DNA of 64,000 nt from positions 1-64,000 of the forward strand of contig NZ_JACHEN010000018.1 in assembly GCF_014205875.1 (NCBI RefSeq), given 5' to 3'. A program made the position numbers and the translations under genes. The DNA comes from Anaerosolibacter carboniphilus (GTDB lineage Bacteria > Bacillota > Clostridia > Peptostreptococcales > Thermotaleaceae). This document shows positions 36,406-46,071 of the stretch, piece by piece. Within the stretch, counting starts at the first letter, position 1. Each line of letters starts with the position of its first letter. The notes under the pieces were generated by a model. The model made no database searches. It saw only the letters and a list, made by a program, of their open reading frames with translations, and was not told the origin of the DNA.

Positions 36406-37428
36406 ATGAAAAAGATAGATCAAACATTTATGATACCAGAAGGTTATAAGCCAGTTCTTGGCATTCGCGAAACAGAAATTGCAATCAAACAATTAAAGGA
36501 TTATTTTGAAGCAGCCTTAGCGCAAGAACTGAACTTGACAAGAGTTTCGGCGCCCTTATTTGTTCAACCTGAAACAGGAACCAATGACAATCTAAACGGT
36601 ATTGAAAGACCTGTAGCTTTTGATGTAAAAGGTGTTGGTGGTAAAGAGGTGGAAATTGTTCATTCTCTTGCCAAGTGGAAGCGAATGGCGCTACAGAGAT
36701 ATGGCTTTGGGCATGGAGAGGGGCTTTATACAGATATGAACGCCATCCGTAGAGATGAAGATTTAGACAATATACACTCCATCTATGTGGATCAATGGGA
36801 CTGGGAACGTGTGCTTCAAAAAGAAGAAAGAACAGTAGATACATTAAAGGAAATTGTGGGGAAAATTTACAAGGTGTTTAAAGCAACAGAGGATTATGTG
36901 AGCAGGCTATATCCAAGCTTTAAAAAATTCTTACCTAAAGAGATCAGCTTTATAACGACGCAGGAACTGGAGGATAGATATCCACAGCTTACGCCAAAGG
37001 AAAGGGAAAATGCTATTGCCAAAGAAAAAGGCGCCGTGTTTATCATGGGAATCGGCGGAGAGCTGACCTCAGGAATCAGACATGATGGAAGAGCTCCTGA
37101 TTATGATGACTGGACATTAAATGGAGATATTATTTTCTGGTATCCTGTATTGGAAATGGCTTTAGAGTTATCTTCCATGGGTATCCGCGTAGATGAGGAT
37201 GCATTGGAAAGACAGCTAAAACTGGCAGATTGTGAGGATAGAAAGGAATTTATCTTCCACAAAATGTTGCTGGAGAAGAAGTTGCCCTATACCATCGGAG
37301 GGGGTATCGGCCAGTCAAGAATTTGCATGCTCTTTCTTCAAAAAGCCCATATCGGAGAAGTGCAAGCATCCATATGGCCCCAGGAAATGCTGGAAGTATG
37401 CGAAGAAAAAAATATATTGTTGTTATAA
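36406..37428 (+). CDS. asnA: Aspartate-ammonia ligase (asparagine synthetase A)
   Basis: AsnA (340 aa) makes asparagine from aspartate, ammonia and ATP, with a class II tRNA-synthetase fold. [50 protein letters not shown] and [17 protein letters not shown] sequence ([14 protein letters not shown]) are seen. The ATG at 36406 follows AGGAGG; the frame upstream reaches into the T-box terminator and is not translated. Control by the Asn T-box is direct. Confidence 0.95.
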   Translation: MKKIDQTFMIPEGYKPVLGIRETEIAIKQLKDYFEAALAQELNLTRVSAPLFVQPETGTNDNLNGIERPVAFDVKGVGGKEVEIVHSLAKWKRMALQRYGFGHGEGLYTDMNAIRRDEDLDNIHSIYVDQWDWERVLQKEERTVDTLKEIVGKIYKVFKATEDYVSRLYPSFKKFLPKEISFITTQELEDRYPQLTPKERENAIAKEKGAVFIMGIGGELTSGIRHDGRAPDYDDWTLNGDIIFWYPVLEMALELSSMGIRVDEDALERQLKLADCEDRKEFIFHKMLLEKKLPYTIGGGIGQSRICMLFLQKAHIGEVQASIWPQEMLEVCEEKNILLL

Positions 37429-37434
37429 AGCAAA

Positions 37435-37470
37435 AAAAATCTCGTCATGAAGGCGAGATTTTTTCTTTTT
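37435..37470 (+). terminator. Terminator of asnA
   Basis: AAAAATCTCG (37435-37444) pairs with CGAGATTTTT (37454-37463), followed by TTCTTTTT. Confidence 0.9.
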
Positions 37471-37589
37471 AAATGATCATAAAAAAGCATAAAAGAGAAG
37501 GGGAAGTAAAACAATATCAATACGAGTGTAATCTTTTCATTAGACAGTTAAGAAGCCACACTGACCTTGATAAAATGGGAAGTGAAAAT

Positions 37590-39125
37590 ATGTTTAAAAG
37601 ATTAAAAGACATTTTAAATATGAAGTCTACGGAAGAAGATAAAATAGAAAAAAGCCAAATTCTGATGAGATCCTTAGAGGATAACATTTCAATGTTTAAA
37701 AGAAGTTTTGCAGAAAATGATTTGGTAGTCTATAGAAACATAAGAAATCAACATGATGATAAGCTTGATTTTTGCTTGATTTATGTGGATGGCATGATCG
37801 ATAATGAAACGGTGCAAGAGACGATCATACTTCCACTGCTTGGGACGCATATGTCATCCTATTCACTAGACTACTTGGCAGATAGTGTATTAAGTAGTAG
37901 AAGCATCGAAAAGAGTAAGAATATCGATGAATTGGTGAAATCCATTATCTATGGTGATAGTGTGCTGCTTTTGAATGGCAGCATAGAAGCTTTGGTGATG
38001 GATACAAAAGGGTGGGAGAAACGGCAAATTTCAGAGCCTATAGGTGAAACGGCGGTCCGGGGACCCAGGGAGGGCTTTACAGAGAGTATTGAAACAAATC
38101 TGACACTGATTTGGAAAAGAATTATCAATCCTGATTTAAAAATGCAATACATGGAAATTGGCAGACAAACGAAAACCAAAGTATGTATCTGCTATTTAAA
38201 AAGCCTTGCCCATCAAGAGATCATAGATGAGTTAAGGAAACGACTTGGAGAAATAGAAATAGACGGCATATTGGAGTCAGGTTATATCGAATCATTTATT
38301 CATGATGCCCCACTGTCTCCCTTTGAGACCATTGGGAGCACGGAGCGACCTGACGTTGTGGCTGGAAAACTCTTGGAAGGACGAGTTGCCGTGGTTTGTG
38401 ATGGGACCCCTTTTGTATTGACGTTACCTCATTTATTTATAGAATACTTTCAATTCAATGAGGACTATTACCATAATTTTATTTTTGCTTCTTTCAACCG
38501 GATTCTACGGGTGATAGCTTTTTTTTTAAGTACAAGTATACCTGCCATCTATATTGCACTGACGACCTATCATCAGGAAATGATTCCTACACCTTTGCTG
38601 CTGAGTATCTCTTCGTCTCGACAAGGGGTTCCCTTTCCTACAGTTTTTGAGGCCCTTTCCATGGGCATCACCTTTGAGATATTAAGGGAGGCGGGGACAA
38701 GGTTGCCAAAGCCAATCGGACAAACGGTGAGCATCGTTGGGGCTTTGGTACTGGGGGAGGCGGCTGTAACCGCTAGAATTGTCAGTGCACCCATTGTGAT
38801 TGTGACAGCCTTAACGGGAATTACCAGTTTGATGCTTCCCAAAATGCTAGGCGCATTGGCAGTGATTCGTTTTAGTTATGTTATCTTAGCTTCCTTTTTG
38901 GGGCTATATGGCTACATTTTTGGTGTCATTGGATTGTTCATCCACCTAATGTCTATTCGATCCTTTGGTATTCCCTATATGTTGCAGCTAGGCTCTATCA
39001 ATAAGCAGGATATAAAGGATACGATCATTCGAGCCCCTTGGTGGTATATGTATTACCGACCAAAGCTCATTGGTGGAAAAAATCCTGTGCGAAGCGGTAG
39101 TGCTAATCTGAGAAAAAGGGGTTAG
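37590..39125 (+). CDS. Spore germination protein, GerA/GerKA family
   Basis: The A subunit (511 aa from this start) of a nutrient germinant receptor in the spore inner membrane. The hydrophilic N-terminal domain (about 1-290) contains DGMIDNETVQETIILPLL and GRVAVVCDGTPF; then five to six membrane helices follow, and the C-terminal EAAVTARIVSAPIVIVTALT is family-specific. ATG at 37590 has GGAAG nearby and gives a normal length; the frame is open to an ATG at 37473, which sits in the asnA terminator T-run without a ribosome-binding site. Confidence 0.92.
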   Translation: MFKRLKDILNMKSTEEDKIEKSQILMRSLEDNISMFKRSFAENDLVVYRNIRNQHDDKLDFCLIYVDGMIDNETVQETIILPLLGTHMSSYSLDYLADSVLSSRSIEKSKNIDELVKSIIYGDSVLLLNGSIEALVMDTKGWEKRQISEPIGETAVRGPREGFTESIETNLTLIWKRIINPDLKMQYMEIGRQTKTKVCICYLKSLAHQEIIDELRKRLGEIEIDGILESGYIESFIHDAPLSPFETIGSTERPDVVAGKLLEGRVAVVCDGTPFVLTLPHLFIEYFQFNEDYYHNFIFASFNRILRVIAFFLSTSIPAIYIALTTYHQEMIPTPLLLSISSSRQGVPFPTVFEALSMGITFEILREAGTRLPKPIGQTVSIVGALVLGEAAVTARIVSAPIVIVTALTGITSLMLPKMLGALAVIRFSYVILASFLGLYGYIFGVIGLFIHLMSIRSFGIPYMLQLGSINKQDIKDTIIRAPWWYMYYRPKLIGGKNPVRSGSANLRKRG

Positions 39126-39129
39126 TGCC

Positions 39130-40275
39130 ATGCAATATGAGAGAAGAATCCTACTAATGCTGTTGTTCGCAGCGATATCCCTAATCAGTGGCTGCTGGAA
39201 TTATCGAGAAATAGATGAAATGACCATCATTCAGGGTGTTGCCATCGATCATAATGCTGAAAAATTCATCATTACCATTGAAAGCATCACCCCTAAGGGA
39301 GGTCAGGACATAGAGATGGTAGCTGATTTAACAACAGCAGAAGGGGCAACCATTTTTGATGCCATCCGAAATTTGATCATGCAAACGGGAAGGCGGGTTT
39401 ACTGGGCCCATGCCAAGGTCATTGTGATCAGTGAACAGATTGCAAGAGAAGGGGTTACGCCTATATTAGACTATGTGACGAGAGATGCGGAGATACGGGA
39501 AAATATGTGGCTTGTGTTGTCAAGGGAAAAAGATGCCAAGACTCTTTTTGAAGGGAAAGATAGGATGCATGACACCATCTCCATTCATATGGATGACATG
39601 CTTCAGAACCAGAAAAGTATATCAAAATATGATGCTGTTGAATTATGGAGGTTTTTAGACGATTTAACAGCGGATGGCATTTCACCTACTATGCCTATGG
39701 CAAATTTAAAGATAAAAGGGGATGAGAAGGTTCCCTTGATAAATGGAATTGCCATATTTAAGAAAGATAAAATGGTGGGATGGATCGATGGGATTGAAGC
39801 GAGGAGCCTATTGCTTACAAAGGGAGAACTGAAAGGCGGCTTGCTTATCATTCCCAATGTAGGAAAAACAAATACAGATGTAACATTGGAAATTTTTAAG
39901 AGCAAAACAAAAACAAAACCTATCTTGATGAATGATCAGTTAACGATGGAGATCAATGTGAAAATGGAAGTAAACATAGCTGAGATTACGGGAACAGAAG
40001 ACTTTATTGGTGAACAAGGTAGAAAACTGCTGGAAAAGGAAGCAGAGGGGTTACTGGAGACGCAAATGAAGCGTACCATAGCAAAAGTCCAAAAACAATG
40101 GGGAAGCGATGTTTTTGATTTCGGCGGCGTGGTTCAAAGAGAAATGCCTGAGTACTGGAAAACAGTGAAAGGGGATTGGGAAGAACATTTTACAAATCTT
40201 GATGTAAAGGTAAACGCAGATATTAATATCCGAGGTAGTGCACTGACCTCAAAACCCATCAAAGTAGGTGATTAA
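39130..40275 (+). CDS. Ger(x)C family spore germination lipoprotein
   Basis: The C subunit (381 aa) of the germinant receptor. Lipobox ISGC follows a hydrophobic N-terminus (Cys about 22), then WNYREIDEMTIIQGVAIDH. The rest has the three-domain GerC pattern, with VYWAHAKVIVISEQIAREG and DFGGVVQREMPEYW near the C-terminus. The gap to the A subunit is 4 nt. Lipidation needs Lgt. Confidence 0.92.
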   Translation: MQYERRILLMLLFAAISLISGCWNYREIDEMTIIQGVAIDHNAEKFIITIESITPKGGQDIEMVADLTTAEGATIFDAIRNLIMQTGRRVYWAHAKVIVISEQIAREGVTPILDYVTRDAEIRENMWLVLSREKDAKTLFEGKDRMHDTISIHMDDMLQNQKSISKYDAVELWRFLDDLTADGISPTMPMANLKIKGDEKVPLINGIAIFKKDKMVGWIDGIEARSLLLTKGELKGGLLIIPNVGKTNTDVTLEIFKSKTKTKPILMNDQLTMEINVKMEVNIAEITGTEDFIGEQGRKLLEKEAEGLLETQMKRTIAKVQKQWGSDVFDFGGVVQREMPEYWKTVKGDWEEHFTNLDVKVNADINIRGSALTSKPIKVGD

Positions 40276-40277
40276 GG

Positions 40278-40487
40278 ATGGTATTCTTCATCATTTTGGC
40301 ATATTTCATCATTGGTTTTATGGAGATCGTGCCTTTGGTCCAGCAAGGAGAAAAGAAGCAGATCATTCTCTACGCCATGACATTTTCTCTGGCTTTTGTG
40401 ATCAGCCTGTTGCTTGGGCTTGGTGTACCCATTCCAAGTCCTGCAAAGCCCATCGAGGGGATCATAAAAGCCGTGACGGGCGGATAG
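40278..40487 (+). CDS. Small membrane protein in germination operon
   Basis: A 69-aa protein with two hydrophobic helices (1-21 and 28-48) and the end PSPAKPIEGIIKAVTGG. The ATG lies two bases after the GerC stop. Comparable small proteins sit in germination operons of other Clostridia and Bacilli; a role as a minor receptor part (D-like) is possible but not shown by sequence. Confidence 0.75.
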   Translation: MVFFIILAYFIIGFMEIVPLVQQGEKKQIILYAMTFSLAFVISLLLGLGVPIPSPAKPIEGIIKAVTGG

Positions 40488-40503
40488 GGAGAGGGGCGTG
40501 ACC

Positions 40504-41607
40504 ATGGATAAGGAAGTTATTTCAAATAGACAAGGGATTAGTCTCATTACGCTATTTATTATTGGAGACGCGGTCATTGTTGCTCGAGGATTGGAAGCTG
40601 AACGGGACTTATGGATAGCTATGATTCTGGCCATTCTTGGGAGTATTCCTTTGATGCTGATCTATGGAAGGATACAGAGAAGATATCCAGAAGAGAATTT
40701 ATTTGAAATCAATGAGCTCGTTTTTGGAAAAATTCTAGGAAAGTTCATGAATGCTTTTTTTCTGGTGTTTGTTTTTGTGAATGGAGCTTCTATTATCAGA
40801 GCCTTTTCTGAATTTTTCATTACCGTTGGATTGCCAGAGACACCTCAAATCGTATTTGGAATTTTTCTAACGGTTCTCTGCGGTTTTGCAGCAAGGGAGG
40901 GGGTGGAGGTGCTGGGGAGATTGGCAGAGTTTTTTCTTATGGTCTTAATTCTCATCATTCCATTTACCATTTTGATGCTGTCACCTCAGATGGATATAAA
41001 CCATATTCAGCCTGTGCTCTATAATGGGTGGGGTCCTGTTTTTAAAGGGACCTTCTCCAACATCACCTTTCCCTTTGGAGAAGTTGTAACTCTGCTCATG
41101 ATCTCCATGGCCTTAAGAAAGAAGGAATCTTTTCAGAAGATCTACGTGTTGGGATTGTTATTGGGTGGATTTATTCTATTTTCTACTGCCCTGACAGAAT
41201 TGCTGATTCTGGGATACAATACATATTCTATAAAATACTTTCCTGCCTATGGAAGCGTAAGCAGGATGAATGTGGGTGACTTCATTCAACGACTTGAGAT
41301 CATTGTATCTACTACATCATTGCTGGCAGGATTTATTAAAATAGCGATCTGTTTTTTAGCAGCCAGCAAAGGTGTTGCAAAACTATTCAATATATCTCAA
41401 TATCGTTTCATGGTATGGCCTATTGCCCTGTTATTTTTGAATTTATCTGTCTTTATCTACAGTGATATTATGCACGCCATGAGATGGGCGGAAGAAATTT
41501 GGAAATATTTTGCCATTCCCTTTGAAATCATATTGCCAATCCTAATACTCATCATCATTGAAATAAGAAATAGACAAAAGAGCCGAAGGAGCTGGGGACA
41601 TGAATAA
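40504..41607 (+). CDS. GerB-type spore germination transporter, first copy
   Basis: The B subunit (367 aa) of the germinant receptor, of the GerAB/APC superfamily with ten helices, thought to bind the germinant. ISNRQGISLITLFIIGDAV and GVEVLGRLAEFFLMVL are family stretches. ATG at 40504 is chosen as GGGAGAGGGG lies 7-8 nt upstream; an in-frame GTG at 40498 is also possible. It overlaps the second copy by 8 nt. Confidence 0.9.
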   Translation: MDKEVISNRQGISLITLFIIGDAVIVARGLEAERDLWIAMILAILGSIPLMLIYGRIQRRYPEENLFEINELVFGKILGKFMNAFFLVFVFVNGASIIRAFSEFFITVGLPETPQIVFGIFLTVLCGFAAREGVEVLGRLAEFFLMVLILIIPFTILMLSPQMDINHIQPVLYNGWGPVFKGTFSNITFPFGEVVTLLMISMALRKKESFQKIYVLGLLLGGFILFSTALTELLILGYNTYSIKYFPAYGSVSRMNVGDFIQRLEIIVSTTSLLAGFIKIAICFLAASKGVAKLFNISQYRFMVWPIALLFLNLSVFIYSDIMHAMRWAEEIWKYFAIPFEIILPILILIIIEIRNRQKSRRSWGHE

Positions 41608-42700
41608 GGAAGTGATATCTGACAAACAGGGTATTACATTAACGATTTTATTCATTTGGGGGAGTTCCCTTGTCATCGGATCGGGAGCAGGGGCAAAAAG
41701 AGAGGTATGGCTAGCCATCTTGATGGGGATGATAGGAGGCTTGCTATTGAGCCTAATCTATGCCCGTATGCTGTATCTTTTTCCACAACAAAATTTATTT
41801 GATATTGTTATCCATGTTTTTGGTAAATATATGGGCGGATGTATCATCGTCTTATACAGTTGGTTTGCATTCCATCTGGGTGCGTTGGTATTGAGAAACT
41901 TCGGGGAGTTTATCATTACAGTTGCGCTCCCGGAGACCCCCATGATGGTGCCTACGGCATTGCTATGTTTTTTGTGCATCTGGGCATCAAAGGAAGGTGT
42001 AGAGGTCTTAGGAAGATGGGGAGAGGTATTTATTGTTTTTTTAGGACTTATCATGATTTCAACCTTATCCTTCTCAACCACAGAAATGAACATCAATAAT
42101 ATACGGCCATTTTTATTCGAGGGATGGGGACCTGTACTAAAGGGCGCATTTAGCTCTTTAACCTTTCCTTTCGGAGAGACTGTCATACTGCTAATGGTCT
42201 TTTCTTGCTTGAAACGAAGAAATTCTCCTTTTAAAACATATCCTGCTGGGATATTGATTGCTGGTCTTGTATTGACTGCTTTTGGGGCAAGAAACATTTT
42301 GGTACTGGGAAGTGAAAAAACGGCAGCCATCTACTTCCCATCCTATTTAGCCGTGAGCAGAATTGACGTGGCAGAAATTTTTACACGACTTGAGATTGTT
42401 GTATCTGTTTCATTTATCATCAGTGGACTGGTGAAAATTAGCATTTGCCTTATGGCAGCCAGTAGAGGATTAGCTAAACTAGCAGGATTAGAAGACTATC
42501 GATTTCTTGTAACCCCGGTGGGACTGTTAATGCTAAATCTTTCCTATTTCGTCTATGGAAGTATCATGGAAATGGTGGAATGGGCTTTTAAAGTATGGAA
42601 CTTTTATGCTGTACCGTTTCAAGTGATTCTTCCAATCATTATTTGGATAGCGGCTGAAATGAAAATACGGACAAAGAACAATAAGGAAAGGAAGACCTAA
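41600..42700 (+). CDS. GerB-type spore germination transporter, second copy
   Basis: A 366-aa paralogue of the gene before it; VISDKQGITLTILFIWGSS, KEGVEVLGRWGEVF and VAEIFTRLEIVVSVSF line up with the first copy by eye. The pair looks like a tandem duplication with divergence. Two B subunits for one A and one C suggest two receptors with different germinant specificity, or a receptor with two B parts. Confidence 0.9.
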   Translation: MNKEVISDKQGITLTILFIWGSSLVIGSGAGAKREVWLAILMGMIGGLLLSLIYARMLYLFPQQNLFDIVIHVFGKYMGGCIIVLYSWFAFHLGALVLRNFGEFIITVALPETPMMVPTALLCFLCIWASKEGVEVLGRWGEVFIVFLGLIMISTLSFSTTEMNINNIRPFLFEGWGPVLKGAFSSLTFPFGETVILLMVFSCLKRRNSPFKTYPAGILIAGLVLTAFGARNILVLGSEKTAAIYFPSYLAVSRIDVAEIFTRLEIVVSVSFIISGLVKISICLMAASRGLAKLAGLEDYRFLVTPVGLLMLNLSYFVYGSIMEMVEWAFKVWNFYAVPFQVILPIIIWIAAEMKIRTKNNKERKT

Positions 42701-42775
42701 AGGAGAATTTACTTCTGTATAGAATTATTTATAAAAAAGGTATTATACAGAGACCTAAGAAAAAGGGGACAAAAA

Positions 42776-43243
42776 ATGATCCAACCATTAAATCTTCAGG
42801 ATGATCAAATGTTACAGCAGATACTGGATATTCAGATTCCTGCTTACCAGGTAGAAGCAGCATTGATTGGATATTGGGAAATACCACCTTTAAAGGATAC
42901 TATTTACACTTTAAGAGATAGCGATGAAAGTTTCTATGGATATTTTGAAAATGAAAAGCTTCTAGGCGTTATATCCTATAAGGTGGAAGGGAATGTAGTA
43001 GATCTTTGTCGTCTGGTGGTTGAACCAAAATGCTTTCGAAGAGGAATCGGCAGAAAGCTGGTGGCTTGGGTGGAGAGCTTAGAAAGAGACAAAACAAAGA
43101 TGATTGTATCTACTGGGTATGACAACATTCCCGCTAAGACTTTATATGGAAGCTGCGGGTTTGAAGAAAAAGAGGAGCTTAGAACGCCAGATGGATTGCG
43201 TATCAGTTTATTTGAAAAGCCTATACAATCTGCAAAAATATAG
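42776..43243 (+). CDS. GNAT family N-acetyltransferase
   Basis: A 155-aa acetyltransferase with CRLVVEPKCFRRGIGRKLVAW as acetyl-CoA site and STGYDNIPAKTLYGSCGFEE as C-terminal motif. The substrate is unknown. AAAAGGGG precedes the ATG. Just upstream CTGTATA and TATACAG (about 42715-42751) could form a weak hairpin in the leader. Confidence 0.85.
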   Translation: MIQPLNLQDDQMLQQILDIQIPAYQVEAALIGYWEIPPLKDTIYTLRDSDESFYGYFENEKLLGVISYKVEGNVVDLCRLVVEPKCFRRGIGRKLVAWVESLERDKTKMIVSTGYDNIPAKTLYGSCGFEEKEELRTPDGLRISLFEKPIQSAKI

Positions 43244-43247
43244 GGAG

Positions 43248-43279
43248 AAAGACTTCTATTGGCTAGAAGTCTTTTTTTG
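43248..43279. terminator. Bidirectional terminator between convergent genes
   Basis: AAAGACTTCT (43248-43257) pairs with AGAAGTCTTT (43265-43274), loop ATTGGCT, followed by TTTTG. It overlaps the stop of the permease gene on the other strand. Confidence 0.85.
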
Positions 43280-43922
43280 TGTAAATGCGAACAGATACAA
43301 AATAAGAAATAAGTAGGAGGAACAGGATGACAGCAAAAATGAATAGTCCTACCAATTCAGATGCGAAGTGATTAAACTGATAAAGGATAGAGGATATCCA
43401 TGAATCATTCTCTTTCGACAAAAAGTCAATCAAAAAACTAGGAGCAAAGAATACAGCCAAAAAGAAAAGAATATTTACGATCCTTATATGGGTAGCGCCA
43501 TATTTAAAATAGAAAGGTAAAAATAGGGAAGCCCATATACCTACACTAACGAAAGTTGCCAACATATCGGTTATATTCATATAGCGGATGTCAAAGGGGA
43601 AACCTGCTAGATTAGCGATGACTCCAATGACTCCCGATATCAATAGGGCGATGGCTGTGAAAACAAAGATAGACAAATACTTAGCTGTAACCATATGAAT
43701 GCGCTTTAATGGTAAACTCATAAATAATACATCACTTTTGTATTTATCATCCAATGTAATCGCTGTCAATATCATGAGATACGCAACGGCAACAGAGCCC
43801 ATAATATAGAACTGAAGAAATTCAGCGGTTTGAAATGCGAACATAGCAAAGATGCTGTATAGGAAAGCAAAAATAAAAGTCTTCTTCTGAATCAAGATGT
43901 CCTTCAAAATTAAATTAAACAT
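43263..43922 (-). CDS. ABC transporter permease (ABC-2 type)
   Basis: A 219-aa membrane protein with about six hydrophobic helices. It carries the YtrC-like stretch LTAITLDDKYKSDVLFMSLP. With the ATPase upstream (8-nt overlap) and a GntR regulator it forms a ytrABC-like unit, often linked to cell-wall stress or peptide antibiotics; the substrate is unknown. Confidence 0.85.
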   Translation of the reverse strand: MFNLILKDILIQKKTFIFAFLYSIFAMFAFQTAEFLQFYIMGSVAVAYLMILTAITLDDKYKSDVLFMSLPLKRIHMVTAKYLSIFVFTAIALLISGVIGVIANLAGFPFDIRYMNITDMLATFVSVGIWASLFLPFYFKYGATHIRIVNILFFLAVFFAPSFLIDFLSKENDSWISSILYQFNHFASELVGLFIFAVILFLLLISYFVSVRIYTKKDF

Positions 43923-44781
43923 GATGATGCCCCCTCACTGTATAAAGCATGATATCTTCTAAAGATGGACGCTCAATCATAGCATGATCCTTGAATAAGC
44001 TTCTAATCTTATCCCTGTTTTTTCCTAGGGCTTCAAATCCAAATTGGTTTTCCCGGATACCGATAAAACATTTTCTAATATCTTGATCCAATAGATCTTT
44101 TCCACCTTTGACGATACAGTATTCTTCAAAAATAGTGTCCTTTTCCTCACTGAAGATGATTTCTCCATCATGGATAAAGGTGATATAATCCGCAATTTTA
44201 TCAAGATCTGTCGTGATATGGGTTGAAAATAAAATAGCCTTGTTTTCGTCCTGCATCAATTCTGCTAGGATATCCAGCAGTTCACTTCGAAATACGGGAT
44301 CGAGTCCGGATGTGGGTTCATCCATAACAATCAATTCTGCATGATGGGAAAGCGCTAAGGCCAAGGAATATTTCATACGCATTCCTTTGGATAGGGTCTT
44401 GATTTTGTGTTTCAAAGAAAGCTGAAAGACATGAATGTAGTGTTGAAATATTTCTTCATCCCAATTGGCATAGAAGGGAGAAATAATCTTTTTCATTTCC
44501 TGTAAAGTTAAGTCCTCGTAAAAAAAGTTCTCATCATATACAAAACCAATGCGATTTTTTATGGCTTGCTCATGGCTTATGTGATCTAGACCAAAGACAT
44601 TGATAGCTCCAGCATCTTTTTTAAGTAGATTCATGATGAGCTTGATGGTGGTTGTTTTTCCAGCGCCATTGGGGCCAATGAAGCCCATGATAAAGCCTTT
44701 CTTTAGATGGAAGAATATATCTTTTAATTGAAATTGTTTATAGGACTTGCTGAGATTTTGAATCTCCAAAATGTTTTCCAT
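43915..44781 (-). CDS. ABC transporter ATP-binding protein
   Basis: A 288-aa ATPase: Walker A GPNGAGKTTTIK, signature TLSKGMRMKYSLALAL (a degenerate SGG; here SKG), Walker B LIVMDEPTSGLDP. The C-terminal extension (about 215-288) is typical of YtrB-like transporters. It lies 2 nt after the regulator gene and overlaps the permease. Confidence 0.92.
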   Translation of the reverse strand: MENILEIQNLSKSYKQFQLKDIFFHLKKGFIMGFIGPNGAGKTTTIKLIMNLLKKDAGAINVFGLDHISHEQAIKNRIGFVYDENFFYEDLTLQEMKKIISPFYANWDEEIFQHYIHVFQLSLKHKIKTLSKGMRMKYSLALALSHHAELIVMDEPTSGLDPVFRSELLDILAELMQDENKAILFSTHITTDLDKIADYITFIHDGEIIFSEEKDTIFEEYCIVKGGKDLLDQDIRKCFIGIRENQFGFEALGKNRDKIRSLFKDHAMIERPSLEDIMLYTVRGHHHV

Positions 44782-44783
44782 AT

Positions 44784-45158
44784 TTAAACCTCCTCAAATA
44801 GCAGTTTAATGATACGTATAAAATCATCCTGGGAGATCCCAAGTGCTTTGCACTCATGGATCACCTCTGCCAACGCTTCTTCAATCAGTTGAAGACGTTT
44901 CTCCTTTAAAAGTTCTTTATTTTGGCCTGCAACAAAGGTTCCCTTGCCTCCTACGGTTTCAATGAAGCCTTCTCTTTCCAGTTCTTCATAGGCCCGCTTT
45001 GTAGTAATGACACTGATTTGCAGCTCCTTTGCTAGATTTCGAATAGATGGGAGCAGTTGGCCAGCTTCAAGTTCACCCTTTAAAATCAAGTGTTTAACTT
45101 GATCAGATATTTGCTGGTAGATCGGTTCCTGTGATGCATTGGAAATAATAATTTTCAT
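44784..45158 (-). CDS. GntR-family regulator, YtrA type
   Basis: A 124-aa repressor: an N-terminal winged helix (PIYQQISDQVKHLILKGEL, LLPSIRNLAKELQISVITTK) and a short C-terminal dimerisation part. The ATG at 45158 follows GAGGG; an ATG four codons earlier is also in frame. It probably represses its own operon through the palindromes at 45175-45228. Confidence 0.9.
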   Translation of the reverse strand: MKIIISNASQEPIYQQISDQVKHLILKGELEAGQLLPSIRNLAKELQISVITTKRAYEELEREGFIETVGGKGTFVAGQNKELLKEKRLQLIEEALAEVIHECKALGISQDDFIRIIKLLFEEV

Positions 45159-45174
45159 AACATCCCTCATTTGC

Positions 45175-45228
45175 AGTATACAGTATATATAGTATATACT
45201 GTATATAATTTATATATACAGTATATAC
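45175..45228. promoter_or_regulatory. Operator array of the YtrA-type regulator
   Basis: A run of palindromic elements: TATACAGTATATA (from 45177) facing TATATACTGTATA (to 45205), then TATATATACAGTATATAC (45211-45228). Several half-sites TATACAGTATA occur. It lies just before the regulator gene, where a GntR dimer would bind. Confidence 0.8.
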
Positions 45229-45328
45229 ACGATTTTATGCCATGTCAATAGAAGAAAGAGGAAAAAAAGAATTGTTATGGAATTATGTATCATGAAAAAA
45301 TACATGGTATGGAAACAGGAGGTTAAAG

Positions 45329-45961
45329 ATGAACGGGTTTCAGTTAGTATGTTTTGACATGGATGGTACCCTCATTCGCAATACCAATTCCGTAAGATTA
45401 TTGTGCACTTTGAATGGCAGAGACAAGGAAGTCAATGAAATTGAGGAAAGGGAAGCGAAGGGTGAAGTCCATTGGATTGAAGCTGATTATGAAAAAGTGA
45501 AGCTGATGGAAGCACTTCCTCTGGCGAAATTACAGGAAGAATTTGAACAGAGGGTAGAGTTGATCGGAAATATTAATCAAGTGATCGCGCATATGAAGGA
45601 AAAAGGTTTAAAGGTGATTTTAGTGACAGCTGGACCCCTTCATGTTGCAGAATGTCTAAAGAAGAAATATGATTTTGACGAGATATTTGGTAGTGAGTAT
45701 GAAGTAGAGAATGGTATTTTTTCAGGCAGAATTATTAAGCACTTAGGAGAACATGGGAAGTTGGAAAGCTTGCTCAATTATTGCAAGAATCATGACATTC
45801 CATTACAAAGATGCATTGCTGTAGGAGACGGTGATTCAGATATAGAGATATTTAAGCATACTGGAAAAGCCATTGCCATCAATTATTCTCAAACTTTATC
45901 GGGAAAAGCGCATCAATACTTAATGACAGAGGACCTTAAGGATATCTTGATACACATATAG
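45329..45961 (+). CDS. HAD-family phosphatase, phosphoserine phosphatase-like
   Basis: A 210-aa HAD-IB type hydrolase. Motif I is CFDMDGTLIR (nucleophile D in DMDGT), motif II VTAG, and motif III/IV VGDGDSDIEIF. It looks like SerB, but the substrate is not proven. AGGAGG lies before the ATG; a terminator follows at 45981. Confidence 0.85.
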   Translation: MNGFQLVCFDMDGTLIRNTNSVRLLCTLNGRDKEVNEIEEREAKGEVHWIEADYEKVKLMEALPLAKLQEEFEQRVELIGNINQVIAHMKEKGLKVILVTAGPLHVAECLKKKYDFDEIFGSEYEVENGIFSGRIIKHLGEHGKLESLLNYCKNHDIPLQRCIAVGDGDSDIEIFKHTGKAIAINYSQTLSGKAHQYLMTEDLKDILIHI

Positions 45962-45980
45962 AGTGGATGCAAACGAGAAG

Positions 45981-46010
45981 AAATCCTGACAACCTATAGT
46001 AGGATTTTTT
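45981..46010 (+). terminator. Terminator after the HAD phosphatase
   Basis: AAATCCT (45981-45987) pairs with AGGATTT (46001-46007), followed by TTTC. Confidence 0.75.
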
Positions 46011-46071
46011 CACATAGAATAGAATGATCTCAACGATAGATATGTCTAGATAAATCAAAAAAGGAAATAAG

